Shown here piece by piece: positions 45,806-57,540 of a stretch of DNA of 64,000 nt. The DNA is from Aralia elata (taxonomy: Eukaryota > Streptophyta > Magnoliopsida > Apiales > Araliaceae). The notes beneath the pieces are model-generated. The model ran no database searches. It had not been told where the DNA came from and was given only the letters and a program-made list of their open reading frames with translations. The stretch covers positions 17,417,206 through 17,481,205 of the forward strand of contig CM068388.1 of assembly GCA_034770075.1 (NCBI GenBank), given 5' to 3'. The position numbers and the translations under genes were made by a program. Each line of letters starts with the position of its first letter. Position 1 is the first letter of the stretch.

Positions 45806-48526
45806 TCAATTAAAATCATCATAGAAAAGGTCATCTCCATCTCCTCCACGAGAACTACTCTCATTCAAAGGCGTAGGTGGTGGTCTTTCTCCAAAATCAT
45901 CCTCTACATCTTCATCATTATTTGAAATTGTCTCTTCTTCATCAACTTCATTATCGGAGTCGAAATCCATCAACCTTGATTCCCTTGAAGTTGAACCACC
46001 ACCACGTCGAGAGTACGTCATGAGATTATCACTAGTATTGGCACGAGCCCTCCTTGAAAGATTGCGACCCTCAAGCGTGTTGGATGCACCGGTTGCTCGA
46101 TCCACATCATTCCATGTAAGATCCTCCCCGGGATGAACAACATCGGCCTCATTATCGATCCATTCATTACCCCATTCAAAGTCATCAATGACTAATGGAT
46201 CAAAATTATTTCCAAGTTCACGCCTCTTTTGGAACCTTGAGTCGATCTTTCGATTGTACTGGACATATACCAAGTCACTCAATCGTTTGTGTTCCAATCT
46301 ATTCCTATTCTTCATATGAATCTAAAATAAATAGAACAAAAAATAATAATATTAATGAGACAATTTTAATTATATAAAAAATAGTTAGTATTAGTAGTGA
46401 TTGACTTATTACTTTTGAAATTTGAACTAATAATAGAAAGTACTTACAAACTCAAATGTACTCCAATTGCGCTCGCAACCGGAAGAAGAAGCACATAGGC
46501 CTAGAATTCTTTTTGCAAATGAGGATAACTCAATAGCCCGCGATCCAAAAGCATTCCACCAATCAACTAGAAAGAAATATAAATATTTTTAAAGGGAGGA
46601 AAGGAAGAATATATATAAATTATAATCATAATTTAGCTTTTATAGCTTTATATATATGTTAATATACTTACGATGATTCTTTAATTTCCGTTGCCTAATC
46701 ACCATTTCTCTTGCAAAAGTATCTCGAGAAGCATCATATTTGTCGGCTAGATTGCTTATCTTGTCTAGCAAATCAATCTCGGGCACCATCTTTGCAAGAA
46801 CGTCATTGAAGTCATCTCGTAAAGCATTAGCAAACAACCGACGTTCTTCTTTGATATCAAAGTATTTGCTCGGATTGAGAAACAACGTAGCCCCATATAA
46901 TTTTTGCTCCATCTGATTTTCCCATCGCCGCTCAACAATTTCAATCACCTTCTTATACAGTCTTTGTTTGTTATCAAATGCATCTTTGATTTTTTTCTTC
47001 GCGCATTCCATCGCAGCAATAACTTCTGGCATAGCAGGCTTCTCATCACTATCAACAATTCTCAAGACTATAAGAAGTGGCTGTGAGGCCTTAATGCAAT
47101 CTTCAATAGTATGCCAAAATGTTGTTGAAATAACAGTCTCACATACTTTCTTCCCTGCTTCAGTAGCCGACAACTTTGATGTTGACCAATCCTCGCTGAC
47201 GAACAACTGCCTCAATGCATCTTTATTCTTGTACAAACTCTGCAAGGTGAGGAAAGCTGTAGCAAATCTAGTAACTGCGGGTCTCACAAGATCCCTCCCA
47301 TTGGTTTTCTCCCTCATCGCACTAAGAAGACGACCATGCCTATAAATGAATATTGTGATTCTTCTTGCCTTTGTGATTGTGGGCTGGAATTGCTTCAACT
47401 TGCCTATGTCCTCTAACATAAGGTCAAGGCAGTGAGCGGCACAAGGTGTCCAAACCAGTGAAGGTCTCCTCTCCATTAGTATATGCCCCGCTGCCTTGTA
47501 ATTAGAGGCATTGTCCGTGATCACCTGAACAACATACGCGGGGCCAATTTCCTCGATCTTGCTATCAAGTAGATTTGCCAACATTGTGGCATCTTGAGAC
47601 TGATTGGAGGCATCAACAGAACCCATGAAATAAGTCCCCTCCGGACTATTAACAAGAAAATTCAACAAATGCCTTCCCCTCTTATCTGTCCAACCATCCG
47701 ACATGAGTGAGCAGCCATATTCCTTCCAAGCAACTTCATGTTTCTTCTTTAAGTCATCAGTTTTCTTCTTTGCCTTCTCTAGTAAAGGAACCCTCAACTC
47801 ATGATACGTTGGAGGCTTGAAACCCGACCCATATTAACCTATGGACTCGACCATTATTTCAAATCTCCTTGAATTTGCAGCATTGAATGGTATGACACAT
47901 TTGTAGAAAAAGTCAGCAACATGCATTTGGACTCTCACCTTTTCCTCCGGTGTCCTCAAACGACTTTCAATACTCGACTGTCTCAACCCCTTGCTATGCC
48001 TCTCCTCTATAACTTCTTCGGGAGTCTTCCTTAGAAGTGTTTCAACCGTCTTTGTTGGAGCTTTTGGTTGTGGGAATTGAAAAACAGCTTTCTTCTTTTT
48101 GGAAGCGGTCCCAGAACTTGGGATAGTGTTAGAAGAAGTATTGGAAGCCATGCTTGGACGAGCAGATGATTGTTCTTCTTGCACTTCTACTACATCATCA
48201 TCATCATCATCATCTAGCTCGACTGGCTTGTTCCTCTTTTTACTATTCAAAGCCGCTTGCATTTCCCTCATAATTTTTGTTGTTGTTTTGGGGCACTTCG
48301 CTACATCTCCAAAATTTCCAGCTAGATGTTGCTTGAGTCTCTTGATGCCCGAATGACATTTCTTCCCGCAAAGTATACATTGCACGACATCCTTATTATT
48401 TACATCCGGCCAATATCCATATTTCCAACCCGGATCGTTTGATTTAGCTTTTCTTTTAGGGTCTTTCGTTATATCATAACTATCGGCCATCGAACTTTCC
48501 GCCATTTTACTTTCTACACAATACAA
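45806..48526 (-). pseudogene. hAT transposase, three exons, one premature stop
   Basis: Exons on the - strand: 48526-46672, 46566-46448, 46321-45806. Introns have GTAAGT-type donors and TAG acceptors, and phases fit (exon 1 ends in a single base completed by TT of exon 2; exon 2 ends in phase with ATT). The model gives 829 codons. Domains: BED-type zinc finger near residues 20-75 (WKYGYWPDV, VQCILCGKKCHSGIKRLKQH, LAGNFGDVAKC), acidic linker (ELDDDDDDDVVEVQEE), DUF659-like catalytic part (GCSLMSDGWTDKRGR, VITDNASNYKAAG, PCAAHCLDLMLEDIGK), then WWNAFGSRAIELSSFAKRIL then GLCASSSGCERNWS (dimerisation region), and an acidic tail ending DLFYDDFN. A single in-frame TAA at 47834-47836 is the only break seen. 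Confidence 0.9.
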
Positions 48527-48581
48527 TCAAATAAAAAATATAAGACAAATTGTATCAATATATGTATAACAGTATAAGTAT

Positions 48582-49397
48582 TTATACTAATAAAACTATC
48601 AAGTAACAAAGGTAAAAATTAATGATTGTTTTTTTATGGTAGATTAAATTGAGTGATGATAAGAAAATAAATAAATTTATTAAATTAATAAAATGATTTT
48701 TATTTCTCTCTTTCAATCGATTATATATAATTATATTAAATGACTAGTGAAAAGAATTTATTATATTATTATTAAAGGACTTCTACTATATTTATGCTTC
48801 TGTTATATATTTTTAATAACACAAATTTTGCAGTAGGAAATAGGAATGCACTGGTGTACAATTGTACACTAAATTAGATGAAGTTACATTACTTATACAT
48901 ATATATAATTATATATTGAACATCTAGTGTATTCCTTCTATACAAAAAAAACATCCAGCATCTATTATTTAAAAATAAAAACACATAATTTTATACTAAT
49001 AAAACTATCAAGTAACAAAGGTAAAAATTAATGATTGTTTTTTTTATGGTAGATTAAAATGAGTGATTATAAGAAAATAAATAAATTTATTAAATTAATA
49101 AAATGATTTTTATTTCTCTCTTTCATTCGATTATATATAATTATATTAAATGACTAGTAAAAAGAATTTATTATATTATTATTAAAGGACTGCTACTATA
49201 TTTATGCTTCTGTTATATATTTTTAATAACACAAATTTTGCAGTAGGAAATAGGAATGCACTGGATGTACAATTGTACACTAAATTAGATGAAGTTACAT
49301 TACTTATACATATATATAATTATATATTGAACATCTAGTGTATTCCTTTTATACAAAAAAACATCCAGCATCTATTATTTAAAAATAAAAACATACA
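48582..49397. repeat. 409 bp direct duplication upstream of the hAT transposase gene
   Basis: 48582-48990 and 48991-49397 are nearly identical (start TTATACTAATAAAACTATCA). Differences by eye are few (for example GGACTTCTACT versus GGACTGCTACT). A third partial copy of about 33 bases (CTACTATATTTATGCTTCTG ...) follows at 49402-49434. Confidence 0.95.
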
Positions 49398-50020
49398 GTA
49401 CTACTATATTTATGCTTCTGTTATATATTTAATGCCTTGCTCCAGCTGCCTAATTAATGCCATCACAGCTCCCTAATTAATGCCTTGATGGGTGCAGAGT
49501 TTAGAAAGTATCAAAAAAAAAAATTAAATGAGTTGATAAATATGGAAGACCCATCAGTTGCCAACCACAAAACAAAACTCCTAAAAAAGAAAAAGAAAAG
49601 ACTTCGTCCTCTGCGAGAACTGAGAAGAAGGAGACGAACGAGAAGACAAAAGCCTACCTGTGGAAGATCGGAGTCGGAGCTGCGCCGCAGCGTCGCCACT
49701 CGCCTTGTCGTCGTCGGTACGGGTACTCTCTCTCTCTCTCTCTATCTCAGTCTCTCTCGCTCTCTCGCTCTGCTTCTTCTACTCTTCTATTTATGCACTT
49801 TTGTTCTTCTGCTGAAAATCGCGATTAGATTTAGGGGCTAGGGCATGACAAAACGACGTTGTTTTGTTGTTTTTTTTTAAACCCAGCAGCCCTACAATCA
49901 AGTTGCTTGACAGCTCGCCTACGTCGTCGGCCAAGGCGTCCATGACGACGACTTCTTTCCTAGGCACCCGACTTTCAATCATCTGCCAAGTCGCCCTAGC
50001 GCCTTGCTTTTATCCGCACA
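49398..50020. other. Probable promoter and leader side of the hAT gene
   Basis: Upstream of the transposase on the - strand. It contains a CT microsatellite (about 49725-49770; GA-rich on the coding strand) and short repeats around TAATTAATGCC (49427-49490). ORFs here (49485-49841 and complement) are simple-sequence frames without domains. Confidence 0.45.
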
Positions 50021-50084
50021 ACTGGACGACTAGGCGTCGCCTAGGCGTCGCCTAGGCGACGCCTAGGCGACGCCGTGACAACTA

Positions 50085-50132
<48 letters not shown>

Positions 50133-51877
50133 CTATTCATGTATTAATAAAAAAAATATGAATGAATATTACCACTTCCTTATTTCAGTGAACTCCTGAT
50201 GCTTATTTCCAAGTTATCATTCAAACTTATTAAAATATATGAACTCACTGATTATGACCACTATGATATAACATATATATATATGGATGAATATTATTTT
50301 ATAAAATTAGATTAATCATCTGAATAGCCTGTGTACTACAAGTATCAAGGAGTTCTCCACTTCATTTATCCATAATTGCAATGCCGACATTGTACCATAC
50401 ATGTACATATAAATTATTTACGAACCAAACTCGCATTAATAAATTTATTTCTTATCTAATACATAAACAAATCTCAGATTGTCAGTTTCAATTAAAAAAT
50501 TATAACATGTCGGATGATTAATCAGGCGGCATAACAAATTGCTAGAATACCTATCGAAATCAAAATAGTAAAAATATATATTTTGTATTAAAAAACAAAT
50601 GCAATAATTACCTTTTTAGAAGAAGATACGATGAATAAGATCCTAATAATCTTGTTCTCAAATCCTTTTTAATTTCAGCCTCGTTCTATCTCTCTCCTTC
50701 CGTCTTTTTTTTTTCGTTTACTGTAGTACCAATATTAAGGAAACCCTAACTTAATATATTAAGGTTAGGCTTATTAGAATTTGGTCTTTATACCCAACAA
50801 TTAAAATTGGGCTCAATTAGTTTTACAAACCCAAACTTAAATATTGAGAAATTAGTTTGACCCAATTAGTTAAAAAGTCCAAATTAATTTAATCACATAT
50901 TGATTAAAGTCCACATAAATTAAATATAATTTTGACCCAAATAAAAGACAAAGTCCAAACAATATACTTAAAAATATATATATAATTTTAATTAATTATT
51001 ATTATCAATTCTTTTTTTTTTCTGGGTATTATATCACATTCCCCTTAAAAAAGATTTCGTCCCCGGAATCAAAAGCAAGGAACGTACCTACTTATCAAAA
51101 AGATGCGGATACTCTGCTCGAAGAAAGTCATCCCGAATTTTATCGAACGAATATTGCACCACATGCAACGGAATAAAAATGGTAACTCCTCAACACCGAC
51201 ACATACAACACATTATGCACACGAACTAGTTGTGGAGGCAGAGTTAACCGATATGCAACCTCACTAACTCTCTCCAAGATCTAAAATGGGCCAATATAAT
51301 ACAGACTAAGTTTCCTTTCAACCCAAATCGTCGAATGCCTTCTAATGAATTTTTTTTAAAAACAAATACATGCTCACTAGGTTCAAACTCTAAGGTTCTT
51401 CTATGCTTATAAACATAATTTTTTTTTCCGCGACCGAACTTCTTTTAATAATTTTTTTTTTTCTTTAGCCACCGCTACCTTCTCCAAGTAATCTTTACCA
51501 ACTCGAGTCCTTCTATTACCCTTTCTTTAATTTAATTACATTTTTATAAAATAAAATTAATTAATATTTAATTATTAACAAAATTTTGGGTTATTACATT
51601 CTTTCCTCCCTAAAAAAAAATAATTTCGTCCTCGAAATTCAATTAAGCTACAGAAAATTTTATTTTTATTTAAAATGCATAATTATTCATAAACTTAAAT
51701 TAAGACATAACATCGCTCTTTTGTAACGATCGAGGCTAGTAAATCCATCAGTCCACGCAATTATCCATGTACTTGTAGAAGATTTGTTAGCAACAACGTC
51801 AAGCCTTGGTAAGGTTATTCGCTTTGCATCGAATTAAACAATCATGCTCAATAGGTGGTGCGAGCCTCCGTCAATTT

Positions 51878-53139
51878 AATAGTTAATATCCCATTAATGA
51901 CGAATTAAATACAATTCTCCAAAAATTGGCACAATAATCAAAACCTAAAATTAAATAAACCTATTCAGTCAAAGGTCTCTCTTCACACGAAATCCTAAAC
52001 CGCCCCTGCAAACCTGCCAGAAGAAAAACACAGCATGAGCCAAATGCCCAGTACAGATATAAAGATGTACAAATATACCACAATGTATAACATAACCAAA
52101 TGAGTCGAATGAATGAATAAATATGAATTACGAACGAATTACGAATATATCAAAATTAGTGAGATCAGATACAAATGAAGAACACTGTCGAACAGAACTA
52201 TAGTCAAAGGAATTCCAAACAAAATAAGGCTGAATCAAATGGTTATAAGGTAACAATTGCATACTGAGCTCAAATACAAATAGCCAAAGGCTAACAAAAT
52301 ACATCGGTACCATGATGTATGCAAATCAAATCGGATAGTACGTCACGACACATACGTCACTAATCCGCCAAACAAATCAAATCAAATATTGGGTCGACCC
52401 ATACGTATCCTGAACAAATATATCAAATGGCCAAAGCTCTCACACCCAGAGCAAACATCCATAACAAAAGGATACGTCGTGGACTGATCACACCGCCACG
52501 GAAGGTGTCATGCCATGGTGTCAAGAGGACATGCCTGTGGTACCCCCACAGGTGGTTAGCTCAAGTATACCCTAATGATCGAACTACAAAATGTAAGCCA
52601 GAAGGGGTTCAAATCACAAGGATTATATGACCATTTTCAAATGACATCGAATTATCAAATACGAACATTCTTAAATATTTACAAGATATCAATGATCAAA
52701 ACAACTCCAGAATGTGAACGAAAATATACGAAGAATGATACAAACGAATAAAGTCTCCAAAACATATTGACATGATTAACTAGTTCAAAGAGTAAAAATA
52801 CGAGTTACACGTACCAACGTCAACATGAAACTATTATATCAATTTCACACGTAACAATTATGTGAAATAATATGAAAATTTGAAACGAGGAACAAAACGA
52901 ATTAATTTAATTTAACAAGAATATCGTTGAAAAAGTACGAAATCCGTACCTGAATAAAATATCAAATAATTCACTGAAACCAAAATATCACATCGCTAGA
53001 GCACCTCAATCCGATCTATATAATCACCAAATTAATACAAGGCCATCAATTAGATTATTAACTTGTAAATTTTTTTGTATTTTTTTTAAAACTTCAATAT
53101 TAACACATCAACATTATGCAATATTAAATAATTATATTT

Positions 53140-53181
<42 letters not shown>

Positions 53182-54941
53182 CTATTCATGTATTAATAAA
53201 AAAAATATGAATGAATATTACCACTTCCTTATTTCGGTGAACTCCTAATACTTATTTCCAGGTTATCATTCAAACTTATTAAAATATATGAACCCACTGA
53301 CTATGACCACTATGATATAACATATATATATATATATATATGGTTGAATATTATTTTATAAAATTAGATTAATCATCTAAATAGCCTATGTACCACAAGT
53401 ATCAAGGAGTTCTCCACTTCACTTATCCACAATTCCAATGCCGACATTGTACCATACATGTACATATAAACTGTTTACGAACCAAACTCGCATTAATAAA
53501 TTTATTTCGTATCTAATACATAAACAAATCTCAGATTGTCAGTTTTAATTTAAAAATTATAACATGTCGGATGATTAATCAGGCGGCATAACAAATTGCT
53601 AGAATACCTATCGAAATCAAAATAGTAAAAATATATATTTTGTATTAAAAAACAGATGCAATAATTAACTTTTTAGAAGAAGATAGGATGAATAAGATCT
53701 TAATAATCTTGTTCTCAAATCCTTTTTAATTTCAGCCTCCTTCTATCTCTCTCCTTCTGCCTCTTTTTTTTTTTTCGTTTACTGCATTACCAATATTAAG
53801 GAAACCCTAACTTAATATATTAAGGTTAGGCTTATTAGAATTTGGTCTTTATACCCAACAATTAAAATTGGGCTCAATTAGTTTTACAAACCCAAACTTA
53901 AATATTGAGAAATTAGTTTGACCCAATTACTTAAAAAGCCCAAATTAATTTAATCACATATTGATTAAAGTCCACATAAATTAAATATAATTTTGACCCA
54001 AATAAAAGACAAAGTCCAAACAATATACTTAAAAATATATATATAATTTTAATTAATTATTATTGTTATCAATTCTTTTTTTTTTTCTGGGTATTATATC
54101 ACATTCTCCTTAAAAAAGATTCCGTCCCCGGAATCAAAAGGAAAGAACGTACCTACTTATCAAAAAGATGTGGATACTCTGCTCGAATAGAGTCATCCCG
54201 AATTTTATCGAACGAATATTGCACCACATGCAACGGAATAAAAATGGTAACTTCTCAACACCGACACATACAACACATGATGCACATGAACTAGCTGTGG
54301 AGGCAGAGCTAACCGATATGCAACCTCACTAACTCTCTCCAAGATCTAAAATGGGCCAATATAATACGGACTAAGTTTCCCTTCAACCCAAATCGTCGAA
54401 TGCCTTCTAATGAATTTTTTTTAAAAAAACAAATACATGCTCACCAGGTTCAAACTCTAAGGTTCTTCTATGCTTATAAGCATAAATTTTTTTTCCGAGA
54501 CCGAACTTCTTTTAATAATTTTTTTTTTTAGCCACCGCTACCTTCTCCATGTAATCTTTACCAACTCGAGTCTTTCTATTACCCTTTCTTTAATTTAATT
54601 ACATTTTTATAAAATAAAATTAATTAATATTTAATTATTAACAAAATTTTGGGTTATTACATTCTTCCCTCCCTAAAAAATAAATATTTTCGTCCTCGAA
54701 ATTCAATTAAGGTACAGAAAGTTTTATTTTTATTTAAAATGCATAATTATTCATAAACTTAAATTAAGACATAACATCGCTCTTTTGTAACGATCGAGGC
54801 TAGTAAATCCATCAGTCCACGCAATTATCCATGTACTTGTAGAAGATTCGTCAGCTATAACGTCAAGCCTTGGTTAGGTTATTCGCTTTGGATCGAATTA
54901 AACAATCATGCTCAATAGGTGGTGCGGGCCTCCGTCAATTT
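51878..54941 (-). repeat. Array unit 4
   Basis: LTR portion 51878-54098, X 54099-54941. TA tracts at about 53143-53174 and 53323-53342. Confidence 0.9.
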
Positions 54942-56291
54942 AATAGTAAATATCCCATTAATGACGAATTAAATACAATTCTCCAAAAATTGGCACAATA
55001 ATCAAAACCTAAAATTAAATAAACCTATTCAGTCAAAGGTCTCTCTTCACACGAAATCCTAAACCGCCCCTGCAAACCTGCCGGAAGAAAAACACAGCAT
55101 GAGCCAAATGCCCAATACGGATATAAAGATGTACAAATATACCACAATGTATAACATAACCAAATGAGTCGAATGAATGAATAAATATGAATTACGAACG
55201 AATTACGAATATATCAAAATTAGTGAGATCAGATACAAATGAAGAACACTGTCGAACAGAACTATAGTCAAAGGAATTCCAAACAAAATAAGGCTGAATC
55301 AAATGGTTATAAGGTAACAATTGCATACTGAGCTCAAATACAAATAGCCAAAGGCTAACAAAATACATCGGTACCATGATGTATGCAAATCAAATCGGAT
55401 AGTACGCACGACACACACGTCACTAATCCGCCAAACAAATCAAATCAAATATTGGGTCGACCCATACGTATCCTGAACAAATATATCAAATGGCCAAAGC
55501 TCTCACACCCAGAGCAAGCATACATAACAAAAGGATACGCCGTGGACTGATCACACCGCCACGGAAGGTGTCATGCCCTGGTGTCAAGAGGACATGCATG
55601 TGGTACCCCTACAGGTGGTTAGCTCAAGTATACCCTAATGATCGAATTACAAAATGTAAGCCAAAAGGGGTTCAAATCACAAGGCTTACATGACCATTTT
55701 CTTATCTAATACATAAACAAATCTCAGATTGTCAGTTTCAATTTAAAAATTATAACATGTCGGATGATTAATCACGCGGCATAACAAATTGCTAAAATAC
55801 CTATTGAAATCAAAATAGTAAAAATATATATTTTGTATGAAAAAACAAATACAATAATTACCTTTTTAGAAGAAGATACGATGAATAAGATCTTAATAAT
55901 CTTGTTCTCAAATCTTTTTTAATTTCAGCCTCGTTCTATCTCTCTCCTTCCGTCTCTTCTTCTTTCTTTTTTTTCGTTTACTGCAGTACCAATATTAAGG
56001 AAACCCTAACTTAATATATTAAGGTTAGGCTTATTAGAATTTGGTCTTTATACCCAATAATTAAAATTGGGCTCAATTAGTTTTACAAACCCAAACTTAA
56101 ATATTGAGGAATTAGTTTGACCCAATTACTTAAAAAGCCCAAATTAATTTAATCACATATTGATTAAAGTCCACATAAATTAAATATAATTTTGACCCAA
56201 ATAAAAGACAAAGTCCAAACAATATACTTAAAAATATATATATAATTTTAATTAATTATTATTATCAATTCTTTTTTTTCTGGGTATTATA
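54942..56291 (-). repeat. Array unit 5, internally deleted, ends at the outer LTR terminus
   Basis: At about 55700 the sequence jumps from CATGACCATTTTC directly to TTATCTAATACATAAAC, skipping about 0.88 kb (including both TA tracts) present in units 1-4. TTTC is shared at both break points. The unit ends GGGTATTATA at 56291 and is followed by TTAAG and Tat1. Confidence 0.9.
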
Positions 56292-56296
56292 TTAAG
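56292..56296. other. Target-site duplication TTAAG, right copy
   Basis: Identical to 37836-37840 and directly next to the LTR terminus. Confidence 0.9.
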
Positions 56297-56527
56297 GCGT
56301 TCTTCAAGTAACAGTTTCCTCTGTTCGGCCAACTCAAAATTTTGCCATCGTATTTTTTGATGTAATGTTATAATTCTTATATTTTTAACTGTAGGGAATT
56401 GTTGCCTAATCTTGCATAAGATAGATCTGTTCGAAGCGCTTCCGCGCTTGGTTTTGTGTTGGGTGACTTTAGTTTCCCATTCTTTTTCTCGACGGGGGAT
56501 TTAATCATCTAAATGAAGTAGTCAACT
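56297..56527 (-). pseudogene. Antisense extra gene of Tat1, second remnant
   Basis: Tat1 sequence between the array and the copia element. On the - strand a stretch reads RWQNFELAEQRKLLLEERL and runs into the TTAAG site, where the coil-like frame at 37836 continues. This supports one antisense coding unit that was cut by the array insertion. Frames are broken further upstream. Confidence 0.4.
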
Positions 56528-57016
56528 TGTTGGAACTTAGCTCATCGGATCTGAACATAAGGTTTTAGGGGGTGTGGGGGGGGGGGCGGAGCCCCCTTGC
56601 GGTACTGTACAGAGTTACTGCAGCATCGACGCGGGACGCTCCACAGCAAGGCTAGGAACGACACGGGGCGTGCCACGGCAAGGCTAGGAACGTCGCGGGG
56701 TGCGCCGGGCGAGATGTAGGTTCTAGTGGACTAGCGCGAGGTGTGCCAGTGAAAGCCAGGGAGTGGCGCGGGGCGCTCCGGTCGGCGGACTCAGTTTTCT
56801 GGGTTCGTTTTTTGGGAGGACATTATGGATATTTGAGCCATAATGTGAAGTAGGGTTGGAATATGATTAGTAGCTATAAATATTATATATTATAAAGCTC
56901 TATGTAATCAAGATAATCAAATAACAACAGCTAGCCACCCGTGGATTACCCACCACGTAAATCTCTATGTTAATTCTATACTGTCGTATTGCGTGTGTGT
57001 GATCCTAATTCTAACA
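56528..57016 (+). repeat. Copia 5' LTR
   Basis: 489 bp, TGTTGGAACTTA to ATTCTAACA. It has a GC-rich block (56570-56790) with repeated CGCGGGGCG-type motifs in an otherwise AT-rich LTR. It lacks about 62 bases near its start that the 3' LTR has, and holds an extra partial duplication (GGCAAGGCTAGGAACG) in the GC block. TATA-like box CTATAAATA at 56874-56882. Confidence 0.9.
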
Positions 57017-57019
57017 AAT

Positions 57020-57031
57020 TGGTATCAGAGC
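57020..57031 (+). other. Copia primer-binding site (tRNA-iMet type)
   Basis: TGGTATCAGAGC, three bases inside the LTR, is complementary to the 3' end of initiator tRNA-Met, the standard primer of copia elements. Confidence 0.95.
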
Positions 57032-57076
57032 TAGGTTGCATTGAACACGCGAAGAACGATGACATTAACATCATCA

Positions 57077-57540
57077 GTTACAAAAGTTCGACGTGGTGAA
57101 GTTTGATGGGACTGAGAATTTTGGGCTTTGGCAACAAAGGGTAAAGGATCTGTTGGTGCAGCAGGGATTGGTAAAGGCATTGAAGAAGAAACCAGCGACC
57201 ATGTCGGCTGACCACTGGGATGAACTCGAGGCAAAAGCGGTAAGTACAATTCGTTTGTGTCTTGTAGACGAGGTTATGTATCACGTGATCGGTGATGAAT
57301 CGACATAGGGTGTCTAGACTAAACTAGAATCCAGGTATATGTCAAAGTCATTGACAAATAAGCTATTTCTGAAGCAAAAGTTGTTTGGGTTAAAGATGAT
57401 CGAGGGATCGGATCTCGTTAAACATATTCATATATTCAATTAGATAATTACCGATCTGTAATGATTGAGGTGAATTTCGTAGAAGAAGACTAAGCGCTAA
57501 TGTTGTTGTGCTCTTTACCGGGTTCTATGGAGAATCTTGT
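57077..57540 (+). pseudogene. Copia Gag, N-terminal part, broken
   Basis: 57093-57308 reads VKFDGTENFGLWQQRVKDLL, LVKALKKKP, WDELEAKAVSTIRLCLVDEV, the start of copia gag. A stop at 57306-57308 is followed by SRYMSKSLTNKLFLKQKLF and KMIEGSDLVKHIHIFN in other frames, with another frameshift by 57440. Confidence 0.85.

Larger units (their letters stand above)
45386..50086 (-). mobile_element. hAT DNA transposon
   Basis: 4701 bp with terminal inverted repeats CATAGTTGTCACGGCG (45386 on, and the complement ending at 50086). Subterminal regions are rich in CGCCTAGGCG-type motifs, as in many plant hAT elements. It lies in a TA microsatellite, so the 8-base duplication cannot be set exactly (AGATATAT left, ATATATAT right). 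It encodes one transposase gene on the - strand. Being present in unit 3 only, it arrived after the array had formed, or at least was not copied by later exchange. Confidence 0.9.
44083..51877 (-). repeat. Array unit 3, split by hAT
   Basis: LTR portion 44083-45385 and 50087-51033, X 51034-51877. The hAT element sits in the first TA microsatellite. Without it the unit is about 3.09 kb. The second TA tract (about 50272-50284) is the shortest of all units. Confidence 0.9.
37841..56291 (-). mobile_element. Chromovirus derivative expanded into a tandem array of about 3.07 kb units
   Basis: Starting from a complete LTR end (TGTAACACCC) the sequence repeats with a period of 3065-3081 bp. The junction CCTCCGTCAATTT/AATAGTTAATA lies at about 41001, 44082, 51877 and 54941. 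The last LTR ends GGGTATTATA at 56291. Each unit has an LTR lacking its first 96 bases (except the first unit, which is complete) and a 0.85 kb internal segment (X) of pol and other chromovirus pieces. A perfect TTAAG flanks the whole 18.45 kb, of which 4.7 kb is a later hAT insertion. The simplest reading: one internally deleted element inserted, then unequal crossing-over between its two LTRs multiplied it. Confidence 0.9.

Noticed and set aside
37841..56291. Five independent solo LTRs or five separate insertions
   Set aside because: Units are head to tail with identical chimeric junctions and there is only one TSD pair, at the outer borders.
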